Below are positions 17,239 to 25,174 of a stretch of 64,000 nucleotides of DNA, piece by piece; positions within the stretch are counted from its first letter, which is position 1; the number at the start of each line of letters is the position of its first letter. Source of the DNA: Streptomyces sp. P9-A2 (GTDB lineage Bacteria; Actinomycetota; Actinomycetes; Streptomycetales; Streptomycetaceae); contig NZ_JAZIFX010000001.1 in NCBI RefSeq assembly GCF_036634175.1, forward strand, positions 4,340,001 through 4,404,000. The letters run 5' to 3'. The notes beneath the pieces are model-generated. The model did not search any database. It saw only the letters and a program-made list of their open reading frames with translations, and had not been told where the DNA came from. The translations under genes were made by a program, and so were the position numbers.

Positions 17239-17915
17239 GTGACGACGACCGCACCATCCGCGTTCTGATCGCGGACGACCAGATGATGGTGCGCGAGGGC
17301 TTCTCGGTCCTGTTGAACGCGATGCCGGGCATCGAGGTCGTCGGCGAGGCCGTCAACGGCCGGCAGGCGGTGGAGCGGGTCCGTGAACTCGCCCCCGACG
17401 TCGTCCTGATGGACATCCGCATGCCCGAGCTGAACGGTATCGAGGCGACCCGCGAGATCGTCGCCGCCGACAGCGCCGCGAAGGTGCTGGTGCTGACCAC
17501 CTTCGACCTCGACGAGTACGTCTACCAGGCGCTGCGCGCGGGCGCCTCCGGCTTCCTCCTCAAGGACGCCTCCGCCCGCCAACTCGCCGACGGGGTGCGG
17601 GTGGTCGCCTCCGGAGAGGCGCTGCTCGCCCCCGCGGTGACCAAACGCCTGATCACGGAGTTCTCCAAGCTGTCCGAGGCCCCGCGCCTGATGCCGTCCG
17701 CGCAGGCGGCCTACGGCGACCTGACCGAACGCGAGACGGAGGTCCTGGTGCTCATCGCACAGGGCCTGTCGAACGCGGAGATCGCCGGCCGCCTGGTGGT
17801 CGCCGAGTCGACGATCAAGACGCATGTGAGCCGTATCCTGGTGAAGTTGGGCCTCCGCGACCGCACCCAAGCAGCCGTCTTCGCCTACGAGGCCCGGCTG
17901 GTGACACCGGGCTGA
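17235..17915 (+). CDS. LuxR/NarL-type response regulator
   Basis: A 226-residue regulator with a receiver domain (VLIADDQMMVREGF, Asp about 60 in VVLMDIRMPE) and a LuxR-type helix-turn-helix (LTERETEVLVLIAQGLSNAEIAGRLVVAESTIKTHV). Partner of the kinase at 15874. Its 3' end overlaps the convergent ATP-binding protein gene by 31 nt. The stop codon starts three 9-bp units TGACC(T/G)GGC. Confidence 0.94.
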   Translation: MSDDDRTIRVLIADDQMMVREGFSVLLNAMPGIEVVGEAVNGRQAVERVRELAPDVVLMDIRMPELNGIEATREIVAADSAAKVLVLTTFDLDEYVYQALRAGASGFLLKDASARQLADGVRVVASGEALLAPAVTKRLITEFSKLSEAPRLMPSAQAAYGDLTERETEVLVLIAQGLSNAEIAGRLVVAESTIKTHVSRILVKLGLRDRTQAAVFAYEARLVTPG

Positions 17916-18334
17916 CCTGGCTGACCGGGCTGACCGGCGAGTTCGCACCACACGTACTTGCCCCGGTTGCCGAACCTGGAGAGCGGATGCCAGCCCCACA
18001 GGTCGGAGCAGGCCCTGACCAGGGCAAGCCCCCGGCCGCCCTCATCGGTGGTGCTGCCGTTCAACTCCGTTGAAGTGTCAGGTGGTTCGGGGTTGGCGTC
18101 CCACGCGCCGATCCGCAGCACGCCGGCCGACCAGCGCACCCGCAGCGCGGCGGGCCCCTTGGTGTGCGTCACGGCGTTGGTGATCAGCTCCGCCGCCAGC
18201 AGTTCGGCGACGTCGACCAGGCGGATCAGGCCGTGCATCGTGAGGATCAGGCGGAGGGTGCGGCGACTGATGGCCACGGCGCGCGGATCGTTCGGAATGT
18301 ACAAGGAGTACTCCCAGGACTCGTTTTCGGGCAT
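17885..18334 (-). CDS. ATP-binding protein (HATPase_c, anti-sigma-like)
   Basis: A 149-residue GHKL-type ATPase domain protein: AVAISRRTLRLILTMHG, ELLAAELITNAVTHT (N box), GAWDANPEPP (G1-like) and DEGGRGLALVRACSDLWGW (G2). Streptomyces has many such single-domain proteins, often paired with XRE and DUF397 genes as here (compare the abaA and whiJ loci). They may act as anti-sigma factors or signalling adaptors. The start MPENESWEYSL at 18334 was chosen over an upstream ATG that would add a Cys/Arg-rich stretch. Divergent to the XRE regulator across a palindromic operator. Confidence 0.85.
   Translation of the reverse strand: MPENESWEYSLYIPNDPRAVAISRRTLRLILTMHGLIRLVDVAELLAAELITNAVTHTKGPAALRVRWSAGVLRIGAWDANPEPPDTSTELNGSTTDEGGRGLALVRACSDLWGWHPLSRFGNRGKYVWCELAGQPGQPGQPGVTSRAS
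17913..17939 (+). repeat. 9-bp tandem repeat at a stop codon (3 units)
   Basis: TGACCTGGC, TGACCGGGC and TGACCGGCG follow directly from the regulator's stop codon. On the other strand they encode the GQPGQPGQPG tail of the ATP-binding protein. Confidence 0.8.
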
Positions 18335-18470
18335 GCGTCGACTCCGTTCGGTGAGGTGGGGGTGCCGCAGCCGCCGGGCGGTGTCTCTGCCGCAGCCGTC
18401 AGAACAGGACGGAGCGGTGCACTTCCGGTGCCCCGGGGTTTCGCAGCGTGTGCGTCGCGTCACTGACGGT

Positions 18471-18490
18471 ACGGCAATAATTATTGCCGT
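18471..18490. promoter_or_regulatory. 20-bp perfect palindrome in a divergent promoter
   Basis: ACGGCAATAATTATTGCCGT is a perfect palindrome in an otherwise GC-rich spacer between the ATP-binding protein and the XRE gene. It overlaps a possible -35 (TTGCCG, 18484-18489) whose -10 would be TAGTCT at 18506-18511 (16-nt spacer), so binding here should repress the XRE gene. The likeliest ligand is the XRE protein itself. Confidence 0.75.
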
Positions 18491-18513
18491 TGCAAGGTGC
18501 TGTCGTAGTCTGG

Positions 18514-18527
18514 CACTCGAATGAGTG
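18514..18527. promoter_or_regulatory. CACTCGNNNGAGTG palindrome, copy 1
   Basis: CACTCGAATGAGTG lies 28 nt upstream of the XRE start codon. Similar palindromes lie upstream of ybaB (32653) and of the HTH gene (56294). Confidence 0.5.
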
Positions 18528-18555
18528 GTGCCGGCAAGTGGGTTGAGGAGGGTGA

Positions 18556-19407
18556 ATGCCGCCGAGGAGTCATGCCACCGGGCGACAGGTGCGTCTGGGT
18601 GCCGAGCTGCGACGTCTGCGTGAGGTGGCTGGGCTGAAGGCGCGCGAGGTAGCCGGGTTGCTGAATTCGACCTCGGCTCAGATCAGCCAGATGGAGCTGG
18701 GCTTCGCCGGTGTCAGCGAAGAGCGGGTGCGGCGGCTCGCGGCTCACTACGCCTGCACGGACGAGGCATTGATCGATGCGCTTGTTGCCATGGCGACCGA
18801 CCGTACGCGTGGTTGGTGGGAGGAGTACCGGGGAGTGCTGCCACCGGTGTTCCAGGACACCGCTGAAGTCGAGCACCATGCGACGTTCCTGCGGGAGGTC
18901 GTGATCACGCATGTTCCAGGGCTGCTGCAGACTGCTGACTACGCACGCGCGATCTACACATATGTGCATCCCGGCTTGCCCGAAAGCGAGTTGACCACCC
19001 GTGTGGAGCACCGGATGAAGCGACGTGCTGTGGTCGCAGGCGACAACGCGACCCCGTACGAGACGCTGATCCACGAGTGCGCTCTTCGTGTCCGCGTGGC
19101 GGACCGCAGTGTTTCTCGCGCTCAACTCCAGCAGATCCTGTACCAAATCGAGCAAGGACAGGCCAAGGTGAGGGTCATCCCGTTCGATCAGGACGGCTTT
19201 GGCGGCGCCGGGATCTCGATGATGTACGCGGGTGGTCCGGTCCCTCAATTGGACACCGGTCTTCGGGACGCCCCCACCGGGGTTGCCTTCATCCATGCGA
19301 ACGCACAACTGAAGCAGCTTCGAACGCTTTTCCTTAGAATGCAGGACGCGTCGCTGACTCCCACCGCGTCGCGGGACTTCATCCACCGCTTGACGAAGGA
19401 ACTGTGA
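18556..19407 (+). CDS. XRE-family regulator with DUF5753 (Scr1-like) domain
   Basis: A 283-residue protein. Residues 10-70 form a helix-turn-helix (LGAELRRLREVAGLKAREVAGLLNSTSAQISQMELG). The rest is the DUF5753/Scr1-associated domain: FQDTAEVEHHATFLREVVITHVPGLLQTADYARAI, LIHECALRVRV, and VIPFDQDGFGG. These proteins partner with DUF397 proteins and ATP-binding proteins in Streptomyces development and antibiotic control. The gene is less GC-rich than its neighbours, hinting at more recent arrival. It overlaps the DUF397 gene by 4 nt if the GTG at 19404 is used. Confidence 0.9.
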   Translation: MPPRSHATGRQVRLGAELRRLREVAGLKAREVAGLLNSTSAQISQMELGFAGVSEERVRRLAAHYACTDEALIDALVAMATDRTRGWWEEYRGVLPPVFQDTAEVEHHATFLREVVITHVPGLLQTADYARAIYTYVHPGLPESELTTRVEHRMKRRAVVAGDNATPYETLIHECALRVRVADRSVSRAQLQQILYQIEQGQAKVRVIPFDQDGFGGAGISMMYAGGPVPQLDTGLRDAPTGVAFIHANAQLKQLRTLFLRMQDASLTPTASRDFIHRLTKEL

Positions 19408-19616
19408 GGCGAGACATGACTGAGGCCATGCGTTGGCGTAAGTCCACTTACTCGGGCGGCGGCGACGGCGACACCTGCGTAGAGATCGCGGAGTCGCACC
19501 CCCGCATAGCCATACGCGACTCCAAGGCCCCCGCCCGCGCCGTCCTTTCCGTCCCCGCCCTCTCCTTCGCGGCCTTCGTCGAGCACGTGAAGCGGAACGC
19601 TCGACCAGGGGCGTGA
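19404..19616 (+). CDS. DUF397 family protein
   Basis: A 70-residue protein (66 if started at the ATG at 19416) with the standard DUF397 layout: MRWRKSTYSGGGDGDTCVEIAE, a middle IAIRDSK, and ALSFAAFVEHVK at the end. DUF397 proteins are small partners of the XRE/DUF5753 regulators and probably modulate their DNA binding. The GTG at 19404 overlaps the regulator stop, supporting translational coupling. Confidence 0.9.
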   Translation: MRRDMTEAMRWRKSTYSGGGDGDTCVEIAESHPRIAIRDSKAPARAVLSVPALSFAAFVEHVKRNARPGA

Positions 19617-20230
19617 TCCCGGGCGTTCAGCGGCCTCGCCGGTTCTCGACACAGGGGCCCGTTCCCGGCCGGGGCTCGGGGCGGGACATGTCGTTCCAAA
19701 AGCGTGAGCACTTCGGCCGCAAGTGTCCCAATGCCGCTCATCTGAGCTCTCACGTGACACTTGCCCACCAAGTGCTCACGCTTTTCAATAAGGCACCCGT
19801 CTCCGGCCCGCAACCACGGTGTCGGGAACCACGGCGCCGGGACCGCGGGAATCCGGTACACCACTCGACGGGCTGCATCGGACGGACGCTTCGGCGCTGC
19901 TGCGGGGTCGGCCTCCGGGGGACTCATCCGTAACGGGGCATCACCCAGGGGTATGGCCCAGGAGGTCCTCGACGGCGTGGATCATCCTCCGGAAGGATCT
20001 GCTTCCCTCCCTCGCGGCGTTCAAGCCGATCAACGCGGAGAACTTCGCCCGACGGAGGGTCTCCTTGCAGGACTCGCACATCACCGATTCCAGTCGGCTC
20101 CTGGCTCCCCGCTCGGCTTCCGGATCCGAGGGTGCGCAGGCGTCGTCGCGGACGGCCGGGTGGCTGCGGAGCGAGCCGGCCGGACGGACGCCTCTGGGCA
20201 CAAACCCGGTCGGCGCCCTATGGTCCGTCC
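19617..20230. other. 614-nt intergenic region with palindromic element
   Basis: No convincing gene. It contains the 88-nt palindromic repeat (19698-19785). On the minus strand an open frame at 20081-19941 could encode a 46-residue peptide starting MCESCKETLRR, but it has no recognised family and no clear ribosome-binding site. The last 150 nt form the P450 upstream region, without clear promoter hexamers. Confidence 0.5.
19698..19785. repeat. 88-nt palindromic intergenic element, copy 1
   Basis: Outer arms of 16 bp match perfectly (AAAAGCGTGAGCACTT at 19698-19713 and its complement at 19770-19785). Nested 9-bp arms GCAAGTGTC (19719-19727) and GACACTTGC (19756-19764) are separated from them by a symmetric 5-nt internal loop. 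At the apex GCTC/GAGC can pair. A related element of the same length lies inverted at 34454-34541; by hand I count about 68 of 88 identical positions. Confidence 0.85.
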
Positions 20231-21448
20231 ATGACGGCTGAATCCGACCTTGCGTTCGACCCGTGGAACCCGGCGTTCCTCGCCGACCCGTATCCCGCCT
20301 ACGCCGAGCTGCGGGAACGGGGGCGGGTGCACTGGTTCGAGCCGACGAACCAGTGGCTGGTTCCCCACCACGCGGACGTCTCCGCGCTGCTGCGGGACCG
20401 GCGGCTGGGGCGGACGTACCAGCACCGCTTCACCCACGAGGAGTTCGGCCGGACCGCCCCGCCACCAGAGCAGGAGCCGTTCCACACCCTCAACGACCAC
20501 GGCATGCTCGACCTGGAACCGCCGGACCACACCCGCATCCGGCGGCTGGTGTCGAAGGCGTTCACCCCGCGCACCGTGGAGCGGCTGAAGCCGTACGTGC
20601 GGGGGCTCGCGGACGACCTGGTGTCCCGGCTGGTGGCGGCGGGCGGCGGCGACCTGCTGGGGGACCTGGCCGAACCGCTCCCGGTCGCCGTCATCGCCGA
20701 GATGCTGGGCATCCCGGAGTCCGAGCGTGCGCCGCTGCGCCCCTGGTCGGCGGACATCTGCGGAATGTACGAGCTGAACCCGTCCGAGGAGACGGCGGCG
20801 AAGGCGGTCCGCGCGTCGACCGACTTCTCGGACTACCTGCGCGAGCTGATCGCGGCCCGCCGCAAGGAGCCGGGCGACGACCTGATCTCGGGGCTGATCG
20901 CGGCCCACGACGAGGACGACCGCCTCACCGAGCAGGAGATGATCTCGACCTGCGTGCTGCTCCTGAACGCCGGTCACGAGGCCACGGTGAACGCCACGAC
21001 CAACGGCTGGCTGGCCCTCTTCCGTAACCCGGACCAGCTGGCGGCCCTGCGGGCCGACCACTCCCTCGTCCCGACGGCCGTCGAGGAGCTGATGCGCTAC
21101 GACACCCCGCTCCAGCTCTTCGAACGCTGGGTCCTGGACGACATCGAGATCGACGGCACGGTGATCCCCCGGGGCGCGGAGATCGCCATGCTCTTCGGCT
21201 CCGCCAACCACGACCCGGCCGTTTTCACCGACCCCGCCCGCCTGGACCTCACCCGCGCGGACAACCCGCACATCTCCTTCAGCGCGGGCATCCACTACTG
21301 CATCGGCGCCCCCCTGGCCCGCATCGAACTGGCGGCGTCCATGACGTCCCTGCTGGAGCGGGCCCCGACACTCCGGCCGGCGACGGAACCGGAACGGAAT
21401 CCGAACTTCGTGATGAGAGGCCTGGCGGGACTACACGTGGAACTCTGA
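20231..21448 (+). CDS. Cytochrome P450 (CYP107-like)
   Basis: A soluble 405-residue class I P450. Visible motifs: the I-helix oxygen-binding LLLNAGHEATVN, the ExxR in the K helix (AVEELMRYD), and the heme loop FSAGIHYCIGAPLARIE with the axial Cys at 357. The ATG at 20231 starts MTAESDLAFDPWNP. No ferredoxin or reductase gene adjoins, so electron donors must come from elsewhere. The position matches the CYP107P1 locus of S. coelicolor as I recall it. The substrate is unknown. The 3' end overlaps the convergent small gene by 18 nt. Confidence 0.93.
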   Translation: MTAESDLAFDPWNPAFLADPYPAYAELRERGRVHWFEPTNQWLVPHHADVSALLRDRRLGRTYQHRFTHEEFGRTAPPPEQEPFHTLNDHGMLDLEPPDHTRIRRLVSKAFTPRTVERLKPYVRGLADDLVSRLVAAGGGDLLGDLAEPLPVAVIAEMLGIPESERAPLRPWSADICGMYELNPSEETAAKAVRASTDFSDYLRELIAARRKEPGDDLISGLIAAHDEDDRLTEQEMISTCVLLLNAGHEATVNATTNGWLALFRNPDQLAALRADHSLVPTAVEELMRYDTPLQLFERWVLDDIEIDGTVIPRGAEIAMLFGSANHDPAVFTDPARLDLTRADNPHISFSAGIHYCIGAPLARIELAASMTSLLERAPTLRPATEPERNPNFVMRGLAGLHVEL

Positions 21449-21688
21449 CCTCCGCCTCCGCCGCAGCACCCGCGCGCCCAGCCACCAGAGCAGAGCGGGC
21501 AGAACGGCTCCGGCGAGAAAGACGAGCGGCAGCTCGGTGAGGACGGCGCCGAAATCCATCCCCTCGTTCTCGAACCCGTTGCCGAGATGCCGCTGCGTAC
21601 GGTCCGACGTCCCCCAGGCGAGCACGGCCCCCACGGCCCCCGCCACCGACACCAGACACCCTCCGCACGTCATCGCGTCCCGTTCCAT
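21431..21688 (-). CDS. Small membrane protein
   Basis: An 85-residue protein with two hydrophobic segments, around GGCLVSVAGAVGAVLAW and LPLVFLAGAVLPALLWWLGARVL, and a basic C-terminus RRRRRSEFHV. I recognise no family. The ATG at 21688 was chosen because upstream sequence in frame is low-complexity Pro/Arg. It converges with and slightly overlaps the P450 gene. Confidence 0.65.
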   Translation of the reverse strand: MERDAMTCGGCLVSVAGAVGAVLAWGTSDRTQRHLGNGFENEGMDFGAVLTELPLVFLAGAVLPALLWWLGARVLRRRRRSEFHV

Positions 21689-21867
21689 ACCCACCAGGAC
21701 GCCCTCACCCCGGCTCCCGGTTTCCCCGCCCTGCCGGATATCGGCAGGCAACCGCGCGGGTCGTCTGCCGGGTCCGGCAGATGAAGGAGCGGCCTCCGGA
21801 CGATCATGATGTTCACTCAGCGGTCCCGGCGTTGCGGGGGCTGCGGGAAGTGGGAGGGGAGGCGCGG

Positions 21868-22230
21868 ATGTTCGGGAGCGTGAACGGGGTGCTGGAAACG
21901 GCCGTGTATGTGCTCGCCGCGGGCATGGGGCTGGGTTGTGCATGGCTGGGCTGGCAGGCGGTGCGCCGGCCGCGACGGCCACCGGGGTCGGTGATCCAGG
22001 GGTCCGTACGGGTGGTCCGTGCCTGGGGGTTCAGCTTTGCGCTGCTGGGGGTCCTCTTCGCCGTGAAGGCGGTGACCATGGCGGCCGGTGGGAACCCGGG
22101 CCGTGTGACGGACCTGATCACGTGGGTCGCCGGGCCGCTCGTGGTCGGCTCGGTGCTGGCAGCGGGTGTGTCCCGGGGGCGGGAACGCCGTCGGGCCCGG
22201 GCCGCCGCGAACAAGGCGGGGCAGGAGTGA
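21868..22230 (+). CDS. Small membrane protein
   Basis: A 120-residue protein with three hydrophobic segments (VLETAVYVLAAGMGLGCAWLG, AWGFSFALLGVLFAVKAVTM, VAGPLVVGSVLAAGV) and a basic tail rich in RR and A. No family recognised. The ATG at 21868 follows GGGAGGGGAGG. Its stop overlaps the GTG of the next small membrane protein, so the two are probably co-translated and may interact. Confidence 0.65.
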   Translation: MFGSVNGVLETAVYVLAAGMGLGCAWLGWQAVRRPRRPPGSVIQGSVRVVRAWGFSFALLGVLFAVKAVTMAAGGNPGRVTDLITWVAGPLVVGSVLAAGVSRGRERRRARAAANKAGQE

Positions 22231-22598
22231 GCCGGTTCGTCCCCTGGAGCGAGGCGGTGCTCGTGGCTGCCGCCTGCTGGACGGTCTGCGGTCTGGGATA
22301 CGGGGTCCTCGCCGTGTTCGACGAGCCGCATGTGCCCGTTGCTCCCCTCGTCGGCATGGGACTCGTCCGGTGGTTCTTCACGCGCCACCGCTCCTGGCCG
22401 GCCGCGTTCGCGGCCGGTCCGGCGGGGGCCGTGACGCTGTTCGGTCTCGTCGACGTCCTGCGCCCGGCCCTGAACCACTACGTCGCGGACGCGCTGGCCA
22501 CGGGGGCCGCGGCGTCGGTCGCCCTGACCGTCTTCACCCTGGTCGGGCGAGGAGGAAGAGGACACCGCCCCGATACCGGCACGCGGACGATGCCGTAG
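22227..22598 (+). CDS. Small membrane protein
   Basis: A 123-residue protein with three hydrophobic segments (AVLVAAACWTVCGLGYGVLAV, WPAAFAAGPAGAVTLFGLVDVL, ALATGAAASVALTVFTLVG). The GTG start at 22227 overlaps the upstream stop. No family recognised. Convergent with the lipid-kinase-like gene; the gap holds a repeat array of 16-bp period. Confidence 0.65.
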   Translation: MSRFVPWSEAVLVAAACWTVCGLGYGVLAVFDEPHVPVAPLVGMGLVRWFFTRHRSWPAAFAAGPAGAVTLFGLVDVLRPALNHYVADALATGAAASVALTVFTLVGRGGRGHRPDTGTRTMP

Positions 22599-22612
22599 CC
22601 GCCGGCCAGGTC

Positions 22613-22680
22613 TGCGTCATCCGTCCCGTGCGTCATCCGTCCCGCGGGTCGTCCGTCCTATGGGTCGTCCGTCCCGCGCG
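22613..22680. repeat. 16-bp-period tandem repeat
   Basis: About four units resembling GCGTCATCCGTCCCGT lie between two convergent genes, with drift toward GGGTCGTCCGTCC. No gene is present. They may contribute to transcription end. Confidence 0.65.
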
Positions 22681-23577
22681 TCACCTGGCCGGCAGCGTCA
22701 GCCCCCAGGCGTCCTCCCGGGCCACCCACGTCCGGGTGCCCACCGGCCCGGACACCAGGGCGTCCGCCCGGTAGCGGAAGTGCGCTCCCGACACCGTCAC
22801 CGTGTGTCCCTCGGCCAGCAGCAGCGACGCTTCCGCGCCGACGGACACCGGCCGCACCTCGACCCGGGCGATCCCGCCGGGCCCGGGGACGATGGAGACG
22901 GACTCCACCGGCTGACGCAGGTCGACGAGGGTCTTCCCGTCGACCTCCACCCGCAGCCGGACCGGCCCGCCCTCGAGGGCGGAGGCGACCCGGGGCGGCC
23001 GGACCGGCACCAGGGTCCGTACCAGGGACTGGCAGGTCCGCAGCCATGGACGCTGCCCCGCCCAGGGGGCCCTGTAGGGGTCCTCCGGGTCCTCGGCCTC
23101 TTCGGCGTCCTCCTCCCGTACCCGGTCGGCGCCGACCGGCGGAATCCGCACCGCGCCGAGCACCACGCCGTCGCTGTCGTCCACCAGCAGGTTCATCCGC
23201 CGCTCGGCGCCGTCCAGCACGGCGCGCGCCGCGGCCACCGCCCCCGTGGGCACCCCCAGCGACCGGGCGAGCGACAGCGTGCCCCCGACCGGCACCAGGG
23301 ACAGTGCGCAGCCGGTCAGCTCCCGCTGCCGGTGCAGCAGTCCCACCGCCCGCATCAGGGCCCGGTCGTCACCGACCAGCACCGGGCGCCTCGAGCCCCG
23401 CCGGGCGAGCGCGCGGGCGAACTCCTCCGGCCCGTCCGGCAAACACACTTTCGTCGTCGCACCCCCGCTGAGCACGTCTTTCGCGATACGTACGGACTCG
23501 CCGTCGCTGCGGCGGGCGACCGGATCGATGACCACCAGGAGCTGATCGGACGTCGGGGAAGTCGCCACCTCGGCCAT
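22681..23577 (-). CDS. Diacylglycerol kinase-like protein, degenerate active site
   Basis: A 298-residue protein with the layout of the DAGK/sphingosine kinase family (LLVVIDPVARRSDGESVRIAKDVLS at the start, a C-terminal beta-rich domain with VEVDGKTLVDLRQPVESVSIVPGPGG). The usual nucleotide motif GGDGT is replaced by VGDDRALM, and the usual GTGNDFARSLG by GGTLSLARSLG. It is therefore probably not a normal lipid kinase. The ATG at 23577 was chosen as it begins the Rossmann-like strand region. Divergent to purA. Confidence 0.75.
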   Translation of the reverse strand: MAEVATSPTSDQLLVVIDPVARRSDGESVRIAKDVLSGGATTKVCLPDGPEEFARALARRGSRRPVLVGDDRALMRAVGLLHRQRELTGCALSLVPVGGTLSLARSLGVPTGAVAAARAVLDGAERRMNLLVDDSDGVVLGAVRIPPVGADRVREEDAEEAEDPEDPYRAPWAGQRPWLRTCQSLVRTLVPVRPPRVASALEGGPVRLRVEVDGKTLVDLRQPVESVSIVPGPGGIARVEVRPVSVGAEASLLLAEGHTVTVSGAHFRYRADALVSGPVGTRTWVAREDAWGLTLPAR

Positions 23578-23593
23578 GCCTCGCTTCCTCGGG

Positions 23594-23637
23594 TAGCATC
23601 TTTGTGCAAGAGCCCCTTGCGCTGTTGCGCAGGGGCT
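23594..23637 (+). promoter_or_regulatory. Possible purA promoter with 5' hairpin
   Basis: TAGCAT at 23594-23599 looks like a -10; the -35 is unclear. A hairpin follows at once: AGCCCCTTGCGC (23611-23622), loop TGTT, GCGCAGGGGCT (23627-23637), with one bulged base. If transcription starts near 23606, the purA mRNA has a leader of about 157 nt beginning with this stem. Confidence 0.45.
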
Positions 23638-23762
23638 TCGTCTATTCCGGGGCATACGGTCCGACGGTTGGCGGCCACGGTGGTCGCGGTGTGTGCGCGG
23701 TGGAGATCCTCCGCGTATGCCCTTGACCCTGGACATGCCCCGCCCGGAAGGGGTGTACGCGC

Positions 23763-25046
23763 GTGCCCGCACTTGTGCTGCTCGGTGCTCAGTGGGGTGA
23801 CGAAGGCAAGGGAAAGGCGACGGACCTGCTCGGCGGATCCGTCGACTACGTGGTGCGTTACCAAGGCGGCAACAACGCCGGCCACACGGTGGTCGTGGGC
23901 GACCAGAAGTACGCCCTCCACCTGCTCCCTTCCGGAATCCTGTCTCCTGGTTGCACTCCCGTCATCGGCAACGGTGTCGTCGTCGACCCCTCTGTCCTGT
24001 TCTCCGAGCTGAGCGGGCTGAACGAGCGCGGCGTCGACACGTCGAAGCTCCTGATCAGCGGCAACGCCCACATCATCACGCCGTACAACGTGACGGTGGA
24101 CAAGGTGACGGAGCGCTTCCTCGGCAAGCGCAAGATCGGCACCACGGGCCGCGGTATCGGCCCGACCTACGCCGACAAGATCAACCGCGTCGGCATCCGG
24201 GTCCAGGACCTGTACGACGAGTCGATCCTCACCCAGAAGGTCGAGGCGGCCCTCGACGCCAAGAACCAGATGCTCACCAAGTTCTACAACCGGCGCGCGA
24301 TCGCCGTCGAGCAGGTGGTCGAGGAACTGCTGGGCTACGCCGACAAGCTGGCGCCGTACGTCACCGACACCGTCCTGGTCCTCAACCAGGCCCTCGACCA
24401 GGACAAGGTGGTCCTCTTCGAGGGCGGCCAGGGCACCCTGCTCGACATCGACCACGGCACGTACCCCTTCGTCACCTCGTCGAACCCGACCGCGGGCGGC
24501 GCCTGCACGGGCGCCGGCGTGGGCCCGACGAAGATCAGCCGGGTCATCGGCATCCTCAAGGCGTACACGACCCGCGTCGGCGCCGGCCCGTTCCCGACGG
24601 AACTTTTCGACGAGGACGGCGAGGCGCTGCGCCGCATCGGCGGCGAGCGTGGCGTCACCACCGGCCGCGACCGCCGCTGCGGCTGGTTCGACGCGGTCAT
24701 CGCCCGCTACGCGACCCGCGTGAACGGCCTGACCGACTTCTTCCTCACCAAGCTCGACGTCCTCACCGGCTGGGAGCAGATCCCGGTCTGCGTGGCCTAC
24801 GAGATCGACGGCAAGCGCGTCGAGGAGCTCCCGTACTCCCAGACGGACTTCCACCACGCGAAGCCCGTCTACGAGATGCTCCCCGGCTGGTCCGAGGACA
24901 TCACCGGCGCGAAGTCCTTCTCCGACCTGCCGAAGAACGCCCAGGCGTACGTCAAGGCCCTGGAGGAGATGTCCGGCGCCCCGATCTCCGCGATCGGTGT
25001 GGGTCCGGGCCGCGACGAGACGATCCAGATCAACTCGTTCCTCTAG
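23763..25046 (+). CDS. purA: Adenylosuccinate synthetase
   Basis: Joins IMP and aspartate using GTP, the first committed step to AMP. The 427 residues match the family throughout: [17 protein letters not shown] (P-loop-like GTP site), [17 protein letters not shown] [39 protein letters not shown] and the C-terminal [11 protein letters not shown]. Starts with GTG at 23763 after GAAGGGGTG. Monocistronic, with a leader hairpin upstream and a strong terminator downstream. Confidence 0.97.
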   Translation: MPALVLLGAQWGDEGKGKATDLLGGSVDYVVRYQGGNNAGHTVVVGDQKYALHLLPSGILSPGCTPVIGNGVVVDPSVLFSELSGLNERGVDTSKLLISGNAHIITPYNVTVDKVTERFLGKRKIGTTGRGIGPTYADKINRVGIRVQDLYDESILTQKVEAALDAKNQMLTKFYNRRAIAVEQVVEELLGYADKLAPYVTDTVLVLNQALDQDKVVLFEGGQGTLLDIDHGTYPFVTSSNPTAGGACTGAGVGPTKISRVIGILKAYTTRVGAGPFPTELFDEDGEALRRIGGERGVTTGRDRRCGWFDAVIARYATRVNGLTDFFLTKLDVLTGWEQIPVCVAYEIDGKRVEELPYSQTDFHHAKPVYEMLPGWSEDITGAKSFSDLPKNAQAYVKALEEMSGAPISAIGVGPGRDETIQINSFL

Positions 25047-25076
25047 TCCGCTCCCGCCGTACCCCGCCGCACCCCG

Positions 25077-25114
25077 ACGTCCCGGTGGCCCGTCCAGGGC
25101 CGCCGGGACGTTTT
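25077..25114 (+). terminator. purA intrinsic terminator
   Basis: ACGTCCCGG (25077-25085) pairs with CCGGGACGT (25103-25111), with GGCCC/GGGCC pairing inside, followed by TTTTC. It sits 30 nt after the purA stop. Confidence 0.85.
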
Positions 25115-25174
25115 CATGTCCGGGCCGTCCGGGGCGTTCAGGCCGTCCGGGACGAGCCTGCCGCCGCCCGGGGC

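Noticed and set aside
19941..20081. A minus-strand 46-residue frame starting MCESCKETLRR.
   Set aside because: The composition is plausible, but there is no recognised family, no clear ribosome-binding site and no conservation evidence; noted only in the intergenic entry.
22613..22680. A possible CRISPR-like array, together with the arrays at 580 and 49388.
   Set aside because: The units are short, contiguous and without spacers, and there are no cas genes.
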